Under the pieces are notes generated by a model, which worked only from the letters and a program-made list of their open reading frames with translations, did not search any database and was not told where the DNA came from. Below, in pieces: positions 35,496 through 44,596 of a DNA stretch of 64,000 nt (positions within the stretch are counted from its first letter, which is position 1; every line of letters starts with the position of its first letter). The stretch is from Sphingomonas sp. (GTDB lineage: Bacteria > Pseudomonadota > Alphaproteobacteria > Sphingomonadales > Sphingomonadaceae): positions 186,001-250,000 of the forward strand of contig NZ_JANINP010000001.1 in the NCBI RefSeq assembly GCF_024508665.1, read 5' to 3'. Both the position numbers and the translations under genes were made by a program.

Positions 35496-36766
35496 CAGCG
35501 GGTCTCGAGACGGTTGCGAAGGTAGATGGCGATGCCATTCATCGCCAGCAGGAAGACGAGCAGGACGATGATCGCGGCGGAGGTCTTCTCAATGAAGCCG
35601 CGGCTGACTTCGTCCGACCACAGGAAGATCTGGACCGGCAGCACGGTCGACGGATCGGTCAGCTTGCCGGGCGGGGTGGCGATGAACGCGCGCATGCCGA
35701 TCATCAGCAGCGGAGCGGTCTCACCCAGCGCGCGCGCCATACCGATGATCGTGCCGGTCAATATGCCGGGCAGCGCGAGCGGAAGGACGTGGTGGAAGAC
35801 GACCTGCACAGGGCTGGCGCCGAGCGCGAGCGCGGCGTCGCGGATCGACGGCGGCACGGCCTTGATCGCGTTGCGGCTGGCAATGACGATAACCGGCATC
35901 GTCATCAACGCGAGCGTCAGCCCGCCGACCAATGCGGCGGAGCGCGGCAGCTGGAAGGTATTGAGGAACACCGCGAGCCCGAGCAGCCCGAAGATGATCG
36001 ACGGCACCGCGGCGAGATTGTTGATCGAAACCTCGATCAGGTCGGTCCAGCGGTTCCGAGGCGCATATTCCTCGAGATAGAGCGCCGAGAGGACGCCGAT
36101 CGGGAAGGCGAGGACCAAGGTCACCAGCATCGTCAACAGGGATCCCTTGAGCGCTCCCCAGATGCCGACCGCGGTGGGATCGGTTGAATCCGACCCCGAC
36201 AGGAAGCCCCAATTGAGCCCGGTGCGCAATTGCCCGGCGTCGGTCAGTATCTGCGCGCGCTTCTCGGCCTGGGCCGTGCCGTCGGCCTTGGCCGCCGTAT
36301 CGATATCGGTGGAGGCAGGCAGCCATAGCCGCGTTTTCCCTGTCGCCAACGCCGGATCGGCCTTGAGCGCGCGGCGCACCACTGCTTCGGCGCCATCCGA
36401 AAACAATGCCGGTCCGTCGGTGCCATATTGCGCGACCGCGGCGCGATCGGTCACCGCGTCGAGCTCGGCACCGGCGAGCGCGAGATCGGCGCCCGGCCCC
36501 TTGATGCGATCCGGCGTCAGGCCGAGTCCGGCGGCGGGAAAGTCGATCGTCAGGGCGACTTCGGTCGTGACGAAACCGCGGGCGCCGTTCGCTACCATCG
36601 TCACCAGCAGGAACAGCAGGAAGCTCACCGACAACACGATCGCCGCCAGCCCGAACAACCGGAAGCGACGTTCGGCGGCGTAGCGGCGGCGTACGCGCCG
36701 CTCCATCTGCGCGGTCTTCCAATCGGTAGGCACGCGCTCGGCCTTGGGGGCGAGCGGCTTATTCAT
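35492..36766 (-). CDS. pstA: Phosphate ABC transporter permease PstA
   Basis: A 424-residue permease. One membrane segment near 40-60 is followed by a roughly 140-residue periplasmic insert (the N-terminal DUF3333-type part seen in alphaproteobacterial PstA), then the usual five-helix core with the EAA loop wording [23 protein letters not shown]. Together with PstC it forms the phosphate channel. Its start overlaps the end of pstC by 8 bases. Confidence 0.96.
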   Translation of the reverse strand: MNKPLAPKAERVPTDWKTAQMERRVRRRYAAERRFRLFGLAAIVLSVSFLLFLLVTMVANGARGFVTTEVALTIDFPAAGLGLTPDRIKGPGADLALAGAELDAVTDRAAVAQYGTDGPALFSDGAEAVVRRALKADPALATGKTRLWLPASTDIDTAAKADGTAQAEKRAQILTDAGQLRTGLNWGFLSGSDSTDPTAVGIWGALKGSLLTMLVTLVLAFPIGVLSALYLEEYAPRNRWTDLIEVSINNLAAVPSIIFGLLGLAVFLNTFQLPRSAALVGGLTLALMTMPVIVIASRNAIKAVPPSIRDAALALGASPVQVVFHHVLPLALPGILTGTIIGMARALGETAPLLMIGMRAFIATPPGKLTDPSTVLPVQIFLWSDEVSRGFIEKTSAAIIVLLVFLLAMNGIAIYLRNRLETRW

Positions 36767-38135
36767 AGGCTTCCCGATACCGTTTCACGACGGTCAGCGC
36801 GATGATGTTGAGCAGCAAGGTGATGACGAACAAGGTCATGCCCAGCGCGAACGCGGCCAGGGTCTTCGGGCTGTCGAATGCGGCTTCGCCCGTCAGCAGG
36901 TCGACGATCTGCTTGGTCACCGTGGTCGCTGAGTTGAACGGATTGAGGCTGATCGTGGCGGCGCCGGATGCCGCCATCACGACGATCATCGTCTCGCCGA
37001 TCGCCCGGCTGATCGCGAGCAACACGCCGCCGACCACGCCGGGCAAGGCGGCGGGCAGCAGGACGCGGCTGATCGTTTCGCTCGGCGTCGCGCCCATCGC
37101 CAGGCTGCCATCGCGCATCGCCGCCGGCACCGCCGCGATCGCGTCGTCCGCCATGGACGAGACGAACGGGATGATCATCACCCCCATCACCAGCCCGGCC
37201 GCCAGCGCGCTTTCGGACGTCGCGTTTGAGATGCCGATGGCGACGCCCAATTGTCGCAGCGCCGGGCCAACGACCAGCGCGGCGAAATAGCCGTAGACCA
37301 CGGTCGGCACGCCCGCGAGCATCTCCAGCGTCGGCTTCGTCCATGCGCGAAGCCGAGGCGACGCATATTGCGTCAGATAGATCGCGCTCATCAGGCCGAA
37401 CGGGATCGCCACCAGCATCGCGATGACCGCGCCGATGAAGAAGGTCCCCCAGAACAGGGGCACCGCGCCCAGGCTCGCGCCGGGGTTCCGAGGGTCGATG
37501 ACCTGGGGGCTCCAATGCGTACCGAACAGGAAATCGGTGATGGGCACGGTACCGAAGAAGCGTGCGCTCTCGGCCAGCAACGACGCGACGATGCCGATCG
37601 TCGTCAGTATCGCGATCAGCGAGGCGGCGAGCAGCCCGGCCATCACGATCCGCTCGATCCTGGTCCGCGCATTGAAGCCCGGGCGAATGCGCAGGAAAGC
37701 GAGCGCGCCACCGGCAAGGCCGAGCAGCAGGGCGATCGCTCCGCCGATCCAGCGATAGCGGGCCTGCTCGACGGCATAGGCCGGCGCGAGCTGGGTCGAG
37801 ATGGCATTGAGCGGCGTGCGGTGGTGATCGTTGGCGATCGCGCGCGCCTCCGACAGGATCGCCGCGCGCTCGAAGCCGGGCGGCGGAAGCTGCGCCGCTG
37901 CCGGCGTCCTGAGCACGGCGTCCGTCGCCAGCCCGGGCGCGCATGCTCCCCAGATGGCGAGGAACAGCAATGGCGGCAACACGGTCCACATCGCGGCGAA
38001 CGAGCCGTGATGGCGCGGCAGTGAAGAGAAGCGCTGCCCCGGCGCCTTGCGGAACGCGATCGCGCGGACCCGCCCGGACAGCCAGGCGATCAGTCCCAGC
38101 CCCGCAACCAGGAAAAGGAGGGCGAAGGTCGACAC
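36759..38135 (-). CDS. pstC: Phosphate ABC transporter permease PstC
   Basis: A 458-residue permease, longer than the E. coli protein because of an N-terminal region with two extra membrane segments (FALLFLVAGLGLIAWLSG; PPLLFLAIWGACAPGLA) and a helix-rich linker. The core transporter segment and the loop SLAMGATPSETISRVLLPAALPG are conserved. It pairs with PstA and PstB. It begins one base after the pstS stop, so the genes are co-transcribed. Confidence 0.96.
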   Translation of the reverse strand: MSTFALLFLVAGLGLIAWLSGRVRAIAFRKAPGQRFSSLPRHHGSFAAMWTVLPPLLFLAIWGACAPGLATDAVLRTPAAAQLPPPGFERAAILSEARAIANDHHRTPLNAISTQLAPAYAVEQARYRWIGGAIALLLGLAGGALAFLRIRPGFNARTRIERIVMAGLLAASLIAILTTIGIVASLLAESARFFGTVPITDFLFGTHWSPQVIDPRNPGASLGAVPLFWGTFFIGAVIAMLVAIPFGLMSAIYLTQYASPRLRAWTKPTLEMLAGVPTVVYGYFAALVVGPALRQLGVAIGISNATSESALAAGLVMGVMIIPFVSSMADDAIAAVPAAMRDGSLAMGATPSETISRVLLPAALPGVVGGVLLAISRAIGETMIVVMAASGAATISLNPFNSATTVTKQIVDLLTGEAAFDSPKTLAAFALGMTLFVITLLLNIIALTVVKRYREAYE

Positions 38136-38136
38136 G

Positions 38137-39183
38137 TCAGCTCAACGTCTTCGGGTCGAGCAGGATCTGGCGCTGCACGATCGTCGCGGAGCGCGTGCGC
38201 ACATCGGCAGGCGCCGAGATCAAACCGCGACGGACCAGCGGCCCGTCGGGCGCCCAGGATTGCGCATAGGCGTTGAGAAACGGGCGGAGGTTGGGGATCG
38301 CGCTGAGATGCGCTTTCTTGACGTAGAGGAACAGCGGTCGCGAGCCCGGATAGCGACCGCTCGCGATCGTCTCGTAGGTCGGCTCGATGCCGTTGAGCGG
38401 TACGCCGTTCAGCCGGTCCTTATTCTCTTCGAGATACGAATAGCCGAAAATACCGATCGCATCGGGATTGGCCTGGAGCTTCTGGACGATCAGATTGTCG
38501 TTCTCGCCGGCATCGATATAGGGCCCGTCGTCGCGCACGCGCGTACAGGTCTTCGCGAAATCGTCCGGGCGCGTCTCGCGGAGCGCGGCCATCGTCGGCA
38601 TCATCTGTTCGCAGCCGCGCGCAAGGATCAGTTCGGCGACTGCATCGCGCGTGCCGCTGGTCGACGGCGGGCCATAGACCTGGATGGCGATCGCCGGCAG
38701 CGCCGGGTTGACGTCGCGCCAAGTCTTGGCCCGGTTGGGTCGGCCGCCGGGTTCGGCTGCCAGCGCCTTGTAGATGTCAACCGGGGTCAGCTGCAATTTG
38801 GGGCCGTCATTGGCTTCGGCGAAGGCGACGCCGTCCAGCCCGATCTGAATTTCCATCAGCTCACTCGCGCCGTTCGCCGCGCACCTACGGTATTCGCTCG
38901 CCTTGATCCGCCGGCTGGCGTCGGCGATGTCGGGATATTGCCCGCCCAGTCCCTTGCAAAACAGGTTGAGCCCACCGCCGGTGCCGGTCGATTCGATTAC
39001 CGGCGCCGGGACGCCGGGATTCGCCGCGACGAACTGTTCGGCGACCAGGGTGGTGAAGGGATAAACGGTGGAGGACCCGACCACGCTGATCCGGTCGCGC
39101 CCGGCGCCGGCCATCGCCGCCTGGTCCTGACATGCAGCGAGCAATAGGGATGCCGCGCCGATAAGCGCGATCGAGCGAATCAT
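38137..39183 (-). CDS. pstS: Phosphate-binding lipoprotein PstS
   Basis: A 348-residue substrate-binding protein with a lipobox (SLLLAAC, C18), so it is membrane-anchored, and phosphate-binding loops VVGSSTVYPFT and ESTGTGGGLNLF at the start of domain one. The ATG at 39183 behind AGGAAGG is preferred over an upstream in-frame start. It feeds phosphate to PstCAB. A candidate Pho box lies 68-100 bases upstream, inside the end of phoR. Confidence 0.95.
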   Translation of the reverse strand: MIRSIALIGAASLLLAACQDQAAMAGAGRDRISVVGSSTVYPFTTLVAEQFVAANPGVPAPVIESTGTGGGLNLFCKGLGGQYPDIADASRRIKASEYRRCAANGASELMEIQIGLDGVAFAEANDGPKLQLTPVDIYKALAAEPGGRPNRAKTWRDVNPALPAIAIQVYGPPSTSGTRDAVAELILARGCEQMMPTMAALRETRPDDFAKTCTRVRDDGPYIDAGENDNLIVQKLQANPDAIGIFGYSYLEENKDRLNGVPLNGIEPTYETIASGRYPGSRPLFLYVKKAHLSAIPNLRPFLNAYAQSWAPDGPLVRRGLISAPADVRTRSATIVQRQILLDPKTLS

Positions 39184-39229
39184 TGCGGGCCTTCCTGATG
39201 GAGGCCGACTCGCCCCCATACCGGCGCTA

Positions 39230-40480
39230 TCACGCCGGTTTCGGGCCCTCTGTGACAGTCGCGTTACTCTTTGATGACACTGCGGCCGGGAGCAGGATGG
39301 TGACTACCGTGCCGCGACCGACCTGACTTGCGATATCCAGTCGGCCGCGATGCCGTTCGACGATATGCTTGACGATCGCGAGCCCGAGGCCGGTCCCGCC
39401 AAGCGCGCGGCTGCGCCCCGAATCGACTCGGTAAAAGCGTTCGGTCAGTCGCGGAATATGTTCGGGCGGGATGCCGTCGCCTTCGTCGCCGACTGACAAG
39501 CGAACCATGTTGCTGGCGTCGCGCGACAGCTTGACCGTCACCGGCGTTCCGGCGCGGCCGTACTTCATCGCGTTGCCGATCAGATTGTGCAGGGCCTGAC
39601 TTAGCTGGACACGATCGCCGCCGACCGGCGGGACATTGGCGGCGATATCGGCGACGATGTCGGCCGCGCGCCCATCCGCGCTGTCCATCAATTCCGAATG
39701 AACCTCGGACACCAGATCGCCGAGATCGACCGAGGCATCGGGTAGGCGGTATTTCTCCGCCTCGATCCGGCTGAGTGAGATCAGGTCCTCGACCAAGCGC
39801 TGCATCCGCCGGGCTTCGTCCGCCATGACCTTGAGGAAGCGGTCGCGCATTTCCGGGTCGTCGCCGGCGCCATCGGCGAGCGTCTCGGCGAATCCCAGGA
39901 TCGAGGCGAGCGGCGTGCGCAATTCGTGACTGGCATTGGCGACGAAATCGACCCGCATCCGCTCGGCGGCATAGCTGCGCGTCTGGTCGATCAGATGCGC
40001 GACGCGACGTCCGTCTGGCAGGTCGGTGACGCGCAATTCCCAACGCTGGTCGAGCGTGCCGAGGCCGACGAGGTTGATCGCCTCGGACGATCCCTCGCCG
40101 ATCGGCGCGGTCAAGCGTTCGGCGGCGGCCGGGTGGCGGATCGCGAGCCGCACGTCCTGACCGGTTATGTGGTTGCCGAGCACGTCGCGCGCGGCACGAT
40201 TGGCTTCCTCGACCCGCCCGTTGGCGATCACCAGCACCGGCTCGACGATGGCATCGAGAACCGAACCGAGCAGCGCGGGGGCCGGCCCCGTGCCGACATC
40301 GGGTTCGGTCGAGGTCGAAATGGTCGGATCCACGCCAAGCGTCACCAGCCCGGCAATGATTCCGCCGACCAGCGCGACCAGCGCGCTTGCCACATCGCCC
40401 GACAGGATGAACACGCCGACCGCCGCCACCAGGGCGGCGAGTATGCCGAGCAGGAAGCGGGGACCGAAGCGGTTCATCAT
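39230..40480 (-). CDS. phoR: Phosphate regulon sensor histidine kinase PhoR
   Basis: A 416-residue membrane kinase. Two N-terminal hydrophobic segments (about 8-50) are followed by a PAS domain (about 70-165). The HisKA box has H185 (ANASHELRTPLASILGF), and the HATPase has NAMKYG, VGDEGDGIPPEHIPRL and GGTGLGLAIVKHI. It phosphorylates PhoB when phosphate is low, with Pst and PhoU as inputs. It is the first gene of the cluster; the order phoR-pst-phoU-phoB is the usual alphaproteobacterial one. Start at the double ATG (40480 or 40477). Confidence 0.96.
   Translation of the reverse strand: MMNRFGPRFLLGILAALVAAVGVFILSGDVASALVALVGGIIAGLVTLGVDPTISTSTEPDVGTGPAPALLGSVLDAIVEPVLVIANGRVEEANRAARDVLGNHITGQDVRLAIRHPAAAERLTAPIGEGSSEAINLVGLGTLDQRWELRVTDLPDGRRVAHLIDQTRSYAAERMRVDFVANASHELRTPLASILGFAETLADGAGDDPEMRDRFLKVMADEARRMQRLVEDLISLSRIEAEKYRLPDASVDLGDLVSEVHSELMDSADGRAADIVADIAANVPPVGGDRVQLSQALHNLIGNAMKYGRAGTPVTVKLSRDASNMVRLSVGDEGDGIPPEHIPRLTERFYRVDSGRSRALGGTGLGLAIVKHIVERHRGRLDIASQVGRGTVVTILLPAAVSSKSNATVTEGPKPA
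39251..39283 (-). promoter_or_regulatory. Candidate Pho box for pstS
   Basis: On the minus strand, 11-base-spaced repeats include GTGTCAT and CTGTCAC exactly 22 bases apart, close to the PHO box half-site CTGTCAT. The intervening unit (GAGTAACGCGA) is a weak match. The site is inside the last codons of phoR and 68 or more bases before the pstS start, a sensible place for a PhoB-activated promoter. Confidence 0.5.
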
Positions 40481-40592
40481 TGCCCGCGGTTCCTAGGACG
40501 TGCGCCCGCCACCGGCAATGCCGCACCAAGCGCGCCCGGTAACCATTTCCTCGGCTTGCCAGCTGCGTGCTAATGTGAAAGGCGTCTCAACC

Positions 40593-40997
40593 ATGGACGG
40601 GGACATCAATGATCGCCAAGCCGATGAGCCGCATCCGACGCGCCGCCGTGCGCTGATGCTCGGCGCGGCGACGGCGTCGGTGATCATCTCGATCCGCCCG
40701 GCGCTCGCGCAGACCAATGCCTCGGTACTAACCTGCGAAATCCCGGTGCCCGATGCCGGCCGGGCGGGCATGTACGTCGCGGCCGACGGATCGCTCGTGC
40801 CCAGCGGCACCAAGGATGCGTTTCCCGGCGCGACCAAGCCGTTCAAGGCGGAGGACGTCAGGACCGCGCTCAACGGCGGTACCTTGCCCGGCACGACCTA
40901 CGAACAGAGCCGCGCCTATACCGCCTATATCCGCCGCCTGCAGCATGGCACTGCCGGCTTCACCTGCTTCGCCTCGCTGCAGATGCCGCGCGGCTGA
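40593..40997 (+). CDS. Tat-signal secreted protein linked to the HPr-rel-A locus
   Basis: A 134-residue protein with a twin-arginine-like export signal (PTRRRALMLGAATASVII, R17-R19, cleavage near ALA-Q at 39/40) and a mature part with two cysteines (LTCEIP and FTCFAS), rich in Gly/Ala/Thr. No domain recognised. It precedes a PqqD-like protein, an HprK-like kinase and a nucleotidyltransferase-fold protein with short gaps (18, overlap, 40 bases), so it is likely the first gene of that operon and could be the substrate or cargo of the system. That role is a hypothesis. Confidence 0.65.
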   Translation: MDGDINDRQADEPHPTRRRALMLGAATASVIISIRPALAQTNASVLTCEIPVPDAGRAGMYVAADGSLVPSGTKDAFPGATKPFKAEDVRTALNGGTLPGTTYEQSRAYTAYIRRLQHGTAGFTCFASLQMPRG

Positions 40998-41015
40998 GCC
41001 GCCGGACGTCGGGAG

Positions 41016-41288
41016 ATGGCGACTCTCTATCGCGCCGCATCACCCGACAGCCTGATCGTCGCGCCCGTCGATCTGCTCACCGCCATCTATCACCGCGCAT
41101 CGGGCCAGACGCATCTGATGGGCTCGCCCGCCCCGGAGATTCTGCAGGCACTGGCCGACGCACCGCTCGACCCCCCGGCGTTGCTGGCCAAATTGCGTAC
41201 CGATTACGATCTGGTCGACGCCGACACGGACGCCTTGATCGCGCGGCTGGATGAACTGGTCGAGACCGGGTTGGTTGAACGGCTATGA
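41016..41288 (+). CDS. HPr-rel-A system PqqD-like protein
   Basis: A 90-residue protein with the winged-helix PqqD fold pattern: an N-terminal beta hairpin (LYRAASPDSLIVAPVDLLTAIYHRASGQTH region), ILQALADAPLDPPALLAKL in the first helix pair and a C-terminal LDELVETGLVERL. PqqD-like proteins usually present peptides to modifying enzymes. Next to an HprK-related kinase this is the PqqD-family member of the HPr-rel-A system, of unknown biochemical role. Its stop overlaps the kinase ATG by 4 bases. Confidence 0.85.
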   Translation: MATLYRAASPDSLIVAPVDLLTAIYHRASGQTHLMGSPAPEILQALADAPLDPPALLAKLRTDYDLVDADTDALIARLDELVETGLVERL

Positions 41289-42145
41289 GGCACGCTTTCT
41301 CGGTGGCGATCGGTCCGGTCGGTTTCCGTGTCGGGTCGGATTGGCGCGGGCCGGTCGCAGCGCTCGAACAGCTTTATGCGAGCTATCCCAGGCCGCGGGA
41401 CGGCATTGCCGATTTCACCGTGCGGCTGTTCGCCGATCGTCCTTGGCGGCGCTTCTTCCGGCCTAAGGTGATGATCGGCGGCGATTTCGTCTTGCCCGAA
41501 GCCGCACCGCTCAGCCTCGAACATGGCCTGCTCGCGGCCGAAATGGCGATGAACCTGCAAATGGCGCTCGGCCAGCGGCGCTATCTGTTGCTCCATGCCT
41601 CGGCGGTCGAGCGCGACGGCAAGGCGCTGGTGATGACCGGCTTGTCGGGCGCGGGCAAATCGACACTCGCGGCGCTGCTGATGACGCGCGGCTGGCGGCT
41701 GATGGGCGACGAATTCGCGTTGCTCGATCCGGCGACCGGCCTGATCCATGCCTTTCCTCGGTTGATTAGCCTGAAGAACGAGGCGGTCGCTGTTATGGAG
41801 TCGGCGGCACCGGACGGAATTTTCGGCCCCTTGCTCGGCGATACGCCGAAGGGCGCGATCCGGCACTTGGTGCCCGATGCCCGATCGATCGCTGCAATGC
41901 TCGAGCCCGCGCGGCCGGCGCTGATCCTGTTCCCCACGTTCGGACACCAAGCCGCGACACGGGAGGTCGCGCCGAGCGAAGTGTTTGTCCGCCTGACCCA
42001 GGCGTCGACCAATTATGTGGCGCTCGCCGAGCGCGGATTTACGGCGCTGACCCGACTGGTGGCCGAGACGCCTGCGCGCGCGATCGATTATCCCGACACC
42101 GACAGCGCGCTTGCGCAGGTGGAGGCGTCATGGGCAGCGCTGTGA
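41285..42145 (+). CDS. HprK-related kinase A
   Basis: A 286-residue P-loop protein. The Walker A motif GLSGAGKST is at 119-127, an HprK-like strand LLLHASAVERDGKALVMTG precedes it, and the acidic loop MGDEFALLD follows about 15 residues later, as in HPr kinase/phosphatase. The N-terminal 90 residues are specific to the HPr-rel-A subgroup. It is predicted to phosphorylate a protein or small molecule; no HPr-like substrate gene is visible in the window. Translationally coupled to the PqqD-like gene. Confidence 0.9.
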   Translation: MRHAFSVAIGPVGFRVGSDWRGPVAALEQLYASYPRPRDGIADFTVRLFADRPWRRFFRPKVMIGGDFVLPEAAPLSLEHGLLAAEMAMNLQMALGQRRYLLLHASAVERDGKALVMTGLSGAGKSTLAALLMTRGWRLMGDEFALLDPATGLIHAFPRLISLKNEAVAVMESAAPDGIFGPLLGDTPKGAIRHLVPDARSIAAMLEPARPALILFPTFGHQAATREVAPSEVFVRLTQASTNYVALAERGFTALTRLVAETPARAIDYPDTDSALAQVEASWAAL

Positions 42146-42185
42146 CCATCTGGCGAGATACTAACGCCGGGGACGGGTGTTAGGG

Positions 42186-43187
42186 ATGGCGGACGGCATG
42201 TTGCTTGCGCGGGCGCTGGCCGATCCCGCCTCGGTCGCGACGTTCGATAGGGCGGACTGGCAAGCGCTGCTGACGATGGCCCGCGCCGAATTGCTGAGCG
42301 CCAGCCTCGCGCATCGGCTCGACGGCATCCCCAAGCCGGAAGCCGCCCAGCGTTTTCTCGACGACGCCAAGGCGTCGTGCGAACAGGGGCGCCTCGTCGC
42401 CTTGTGGGAAGTCGAAATGGCGCGCCGTGCGCTCGGCGTGCTCGGCGTGCCGGTCGTGCTGCTCAAAGGCAGCGCGTTCATCGCTGCTGGGCTGGCGGCA
42501 GGGCAGGGGCGGTTCATCGGCGATCTCGACATTCTGGTGCCGCGCGCCGAACTCGACCGCGTCGAAGCGGCGTTGCTCGGGGCCGGCTGGGAATGGGTCA
42601 AGCCCGACCCTTATGACGACGTCTATTACCGCCGCTGGATGCATGAACTGCCGCCGCTGATTCATCGCGAGCGCGATCGGATGATCGACGTGCACCACAC
42701 AATCCTGCCGTTGACCGCGCGTCCGACGCCCGATGCCGACGCGCTGATTGCCGACAGCCTGCCGCTGGAGAACGGGCTGCGGATGCTCAACGCCAATGAC
42801 ATGATCTGCCACGCCGCCGCGCATTTGTTCGCTGATGGCGATTTGTCGGGTGGAATGCGTAATCTGTGGGACATTCATTGCCTGGCCGACGACTTCGGTG
42901 TCGTCGGTCTCGCCGAACGCGCCCGGCGACACGATCTGGCACCGGCGGTGCGTCGCGCCCTGCGGCTTTCCCATGCGCTGTACAATACTCAATTGCCCGA
43001 CGGCTGGGTGCGCTCGGAAGGCGACGATGCGCTTTATCTGCGCAGGCTGACGGCGCGAGACGGCTGGGGGAAGCAGAGCCGTCCGGTCACCCGGTTCGGC
43101 TTCTACATCCGCTCGCATTGGCTGCGGATGCCGCCGCTGATGCTGGCGCGGCATCTGTGGACCAAATGGCGCAAACAGGCGGGCTGA
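42186..43187 (+). CDS. Nucleotidyltransferase-fold family protein of the HPr-rel-A locus
   Basis: A 333-residue protein with the polymerase-beta-like nucleotidyltransferase core: LLKGSAFIAAGL, then GDLDILVPRAEL carrying the paired metal-binding aspartates, and later MIDVHHTI. This matches the NTP_transf_5-type family found beside HprK-related kinases and in polysaccharide or peptide-modification loci. The helical C-terminal half has HAAAHLFADGDLSGGMRNLWDIHCLA. ATG at 42186 is chosen; GTG 42177 and ATG 42198 are alternatives. It closes the four-gene locus. Substrate unknown. Confidence 0.85.
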   Translation: MADGMLLARALADPASVATFDRADWQALLTMARAELLSASLAHRLDGIPKPEAAQRFLDDAKASCEQGRLVALWEVEMARRALGVLGVPVVLLKGSAFIAAGLAAGQGRFIGDLDILVPRAELDRVEAALLGAGWEWVKPDPYDDVYYRRWMHELPPLIHRERDRMIDVHHTILPLTARPTPDADALIADSLPLENGLRMLNANDMICHAAAHLFADGDLSGGMRNLWDIHCLADDFGVVGLAERARRHDLAPAVRRALRLSHALYNTQLPDGWVRSEGDDALYLRRLTARDGWGKQSRPVTRFGFYIRSHWLRMPPLMLARHLWTKWRKQAG

Positions 43188-43235
43188 CGGCCACCGGATC
43201 GCGATGATATGAAGTAGCGATTCGGGGGAGACATC

Positions 43236-44144
43236 ATGATCAGAAAATGGATTGCCTTGGCGATCGCCGGGCTGTGCGTGGTTAGCGGCGCGGCCTGGGC
43301 CGAGAGCGCGCAGATACGCGGAAAGTTTCCGGCCAATGTCCGCGAGGCGGACCTGCTCGAAAATGTCGTGGTCGACCGCTTCAACGGCCGCGACGGGCGC
43401 CAGTTCGAAGCCGCGCTGGAGCAGGCGATCGGCGTCCCCGCCGGGCGGCCAGACGGGGTATTATCAGGCGGCGTCACCACGGGTGTCGAGGAAAGCAAAT
43501 ACCAGGGCAATGAGGAACGCTGCGTCGAGTGGAAGGACGGCAAGCAGGATGGCACTTGCACTAAGCGTGCGAAGGTCGACCTGCCGTGTACTCGTCGCGT
43601 CATCAACCTGACTGTCAGCGTCCGCCTGCTCCGCGTTTCCGACAACATGCCGATCTGGTCCGACAACAAGCCGTCGCGTGACGAGACAAGCTGGTGCCAG
43701 GGCAAGGCGCCCTGGCGCACCACCGAGGAAGCGGTGTCGGCGATGATCAACGATCTGGCGCAGAAGATCCGGCTCGACGTGCGGCCGCGCTGGGAGACCT
43801 ACAAGGTCCGCTTCCGCGAGGATCGCGCCGGCATGGACAAGGATATCGGCAGCGAATTCAAGGAAATCGTGAAACTGTCCAACCGCGACGTGACTTCGGC
43901 GTGCCGGCAATGGACCGATCTCAACGGCCGCCTGCCCAACCATCCATCGGTGCTCTACAATCTCGGCGTGTGTGCGGAAGCGAGCGGAAGGTATTCCGAC
44001 GCCCAGTCCTTTTATCGTTCGGCGCAAGCAGCGCTACAGAAACGATCGAGCGACATGGCGGATTCGGCGGATCGCGTCGCGCGTCTGATGATCGCGCGCG
44101 CCGATGACGAAGAGCGGGCGCGGCGTACGGGCAATCCGCGCTAG
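43236..44144 (+). CDS. Exported protein with C-terminal TPR-like segment
   Basis: A 302-residue protein with signal peptide (WIALAIAGLCVVSGAAWA, cleavage near residue 22). The mature part has a beta-rich middle with several cysteines (EERCVEWKDGKQDGTCTKRA; LPCTRRV; WCQGKAPW). It ends in a helical tail with one TPR-like unit (SVLYNLGVCAEASGRYSDAQSFYRSA). ATG 43236 follows GGGGGAGACATC. It lies just after the HPr-rel-A genes on the same strand; a connection is not shown. Function unknown. Confidence 0.78.
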   Translation: MIRKWIALAIAGLCVVSGAAWAESAQIRGKFPANVREADLLENVVVDRFNGRDGRQFEAALEQAIGVPAGRPDGVLSGGVTTGVEESKYQGNEERCVEWKDGKQDGTCTKRAKVDLPCTRRVINLTVSVRLLRVSDNMPIWSDNKPSRDETSWCQGKAPWRTTEEAVSAMINDLAQKIRLDVRPRWETYKVRFREDRAGMDKDIGSEFKEIVKLSNRDVTSACRQWTDLNGRLPNHPSVLYNLGVCAEASGRYSDAQSFYRSAQAALQKRSSDMADSADRVARLMIARADDEERARRTGNPR

Positions 44145-44197
44145 CAGTCTTGCCCCCGCTGCGGCAGACTGAGCGCGATAGGAACGGGAGGGCGACA

Positions 44198-44596
44198 ATG
44201 CGTTTCGCGATTGTGTTGGCCGCTGCGGTGGCGCTGGCAGGCTGTTCGATGGGGCAGGACATGTCTGCCACCGATTCCGCGGTGGCCGATTTCCACGCCA
44301 AACTGAACAACGGTCAATTCGCGGCGATCGCCGCCGCGGCCGGACCGGAAATGAAGAATGGCGGCGTCGATTTTCCCGTCTTTATCGAAAAGATCCACGC
44401 CAAGCTCGGCACCTTCCGGTCAACCGCGCGGCAGGGATTCAACGACAATATAAACAACGGCGATCATACCTTCACGGCGAGCTATGCCAGCGTCTATTCG
44501 AGCGGGCCGGCGAGCGAGAATTTCGTCTATCGGTTCAACAGCGGGAAGCCCGTCCTGATCGGCTACCACGTGGAGTCTGCGGCTCTGCTCAAATAG
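44198..44596 (+). CDS. Putative lipoprotein of unknown function (DUF4019/DUF3887-like)
   Basis: A 132-residue protein with a lipobox (AVALAGC, cysteine at about residue 16) and a small alpha+beta body: helix FHAKLNNGQFAAIAAAAGPEM, then strands FTASYASVYSSG and NFVYRFNSGKPVLIGYHVES, resembling the NTF2-like DUF4019/DUF3887 lipoproteins. Strong GGGAGGG site before ATG 44198. Its stop overlaps the gph gene on the other strand by 8 bases. Confidence 0.8.
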   Translation: MRFAIVLAAAVALAGCSMGQDMSATDSAVADFHAKLNNGQFAAIAAAAGPEMKNGGVDFPVFIEKIHAKLGTFRSTARQGFNDNINNGDHTFTASYASVYSSGPASENFVYRFNSGKPVLIGYHVESAALLK

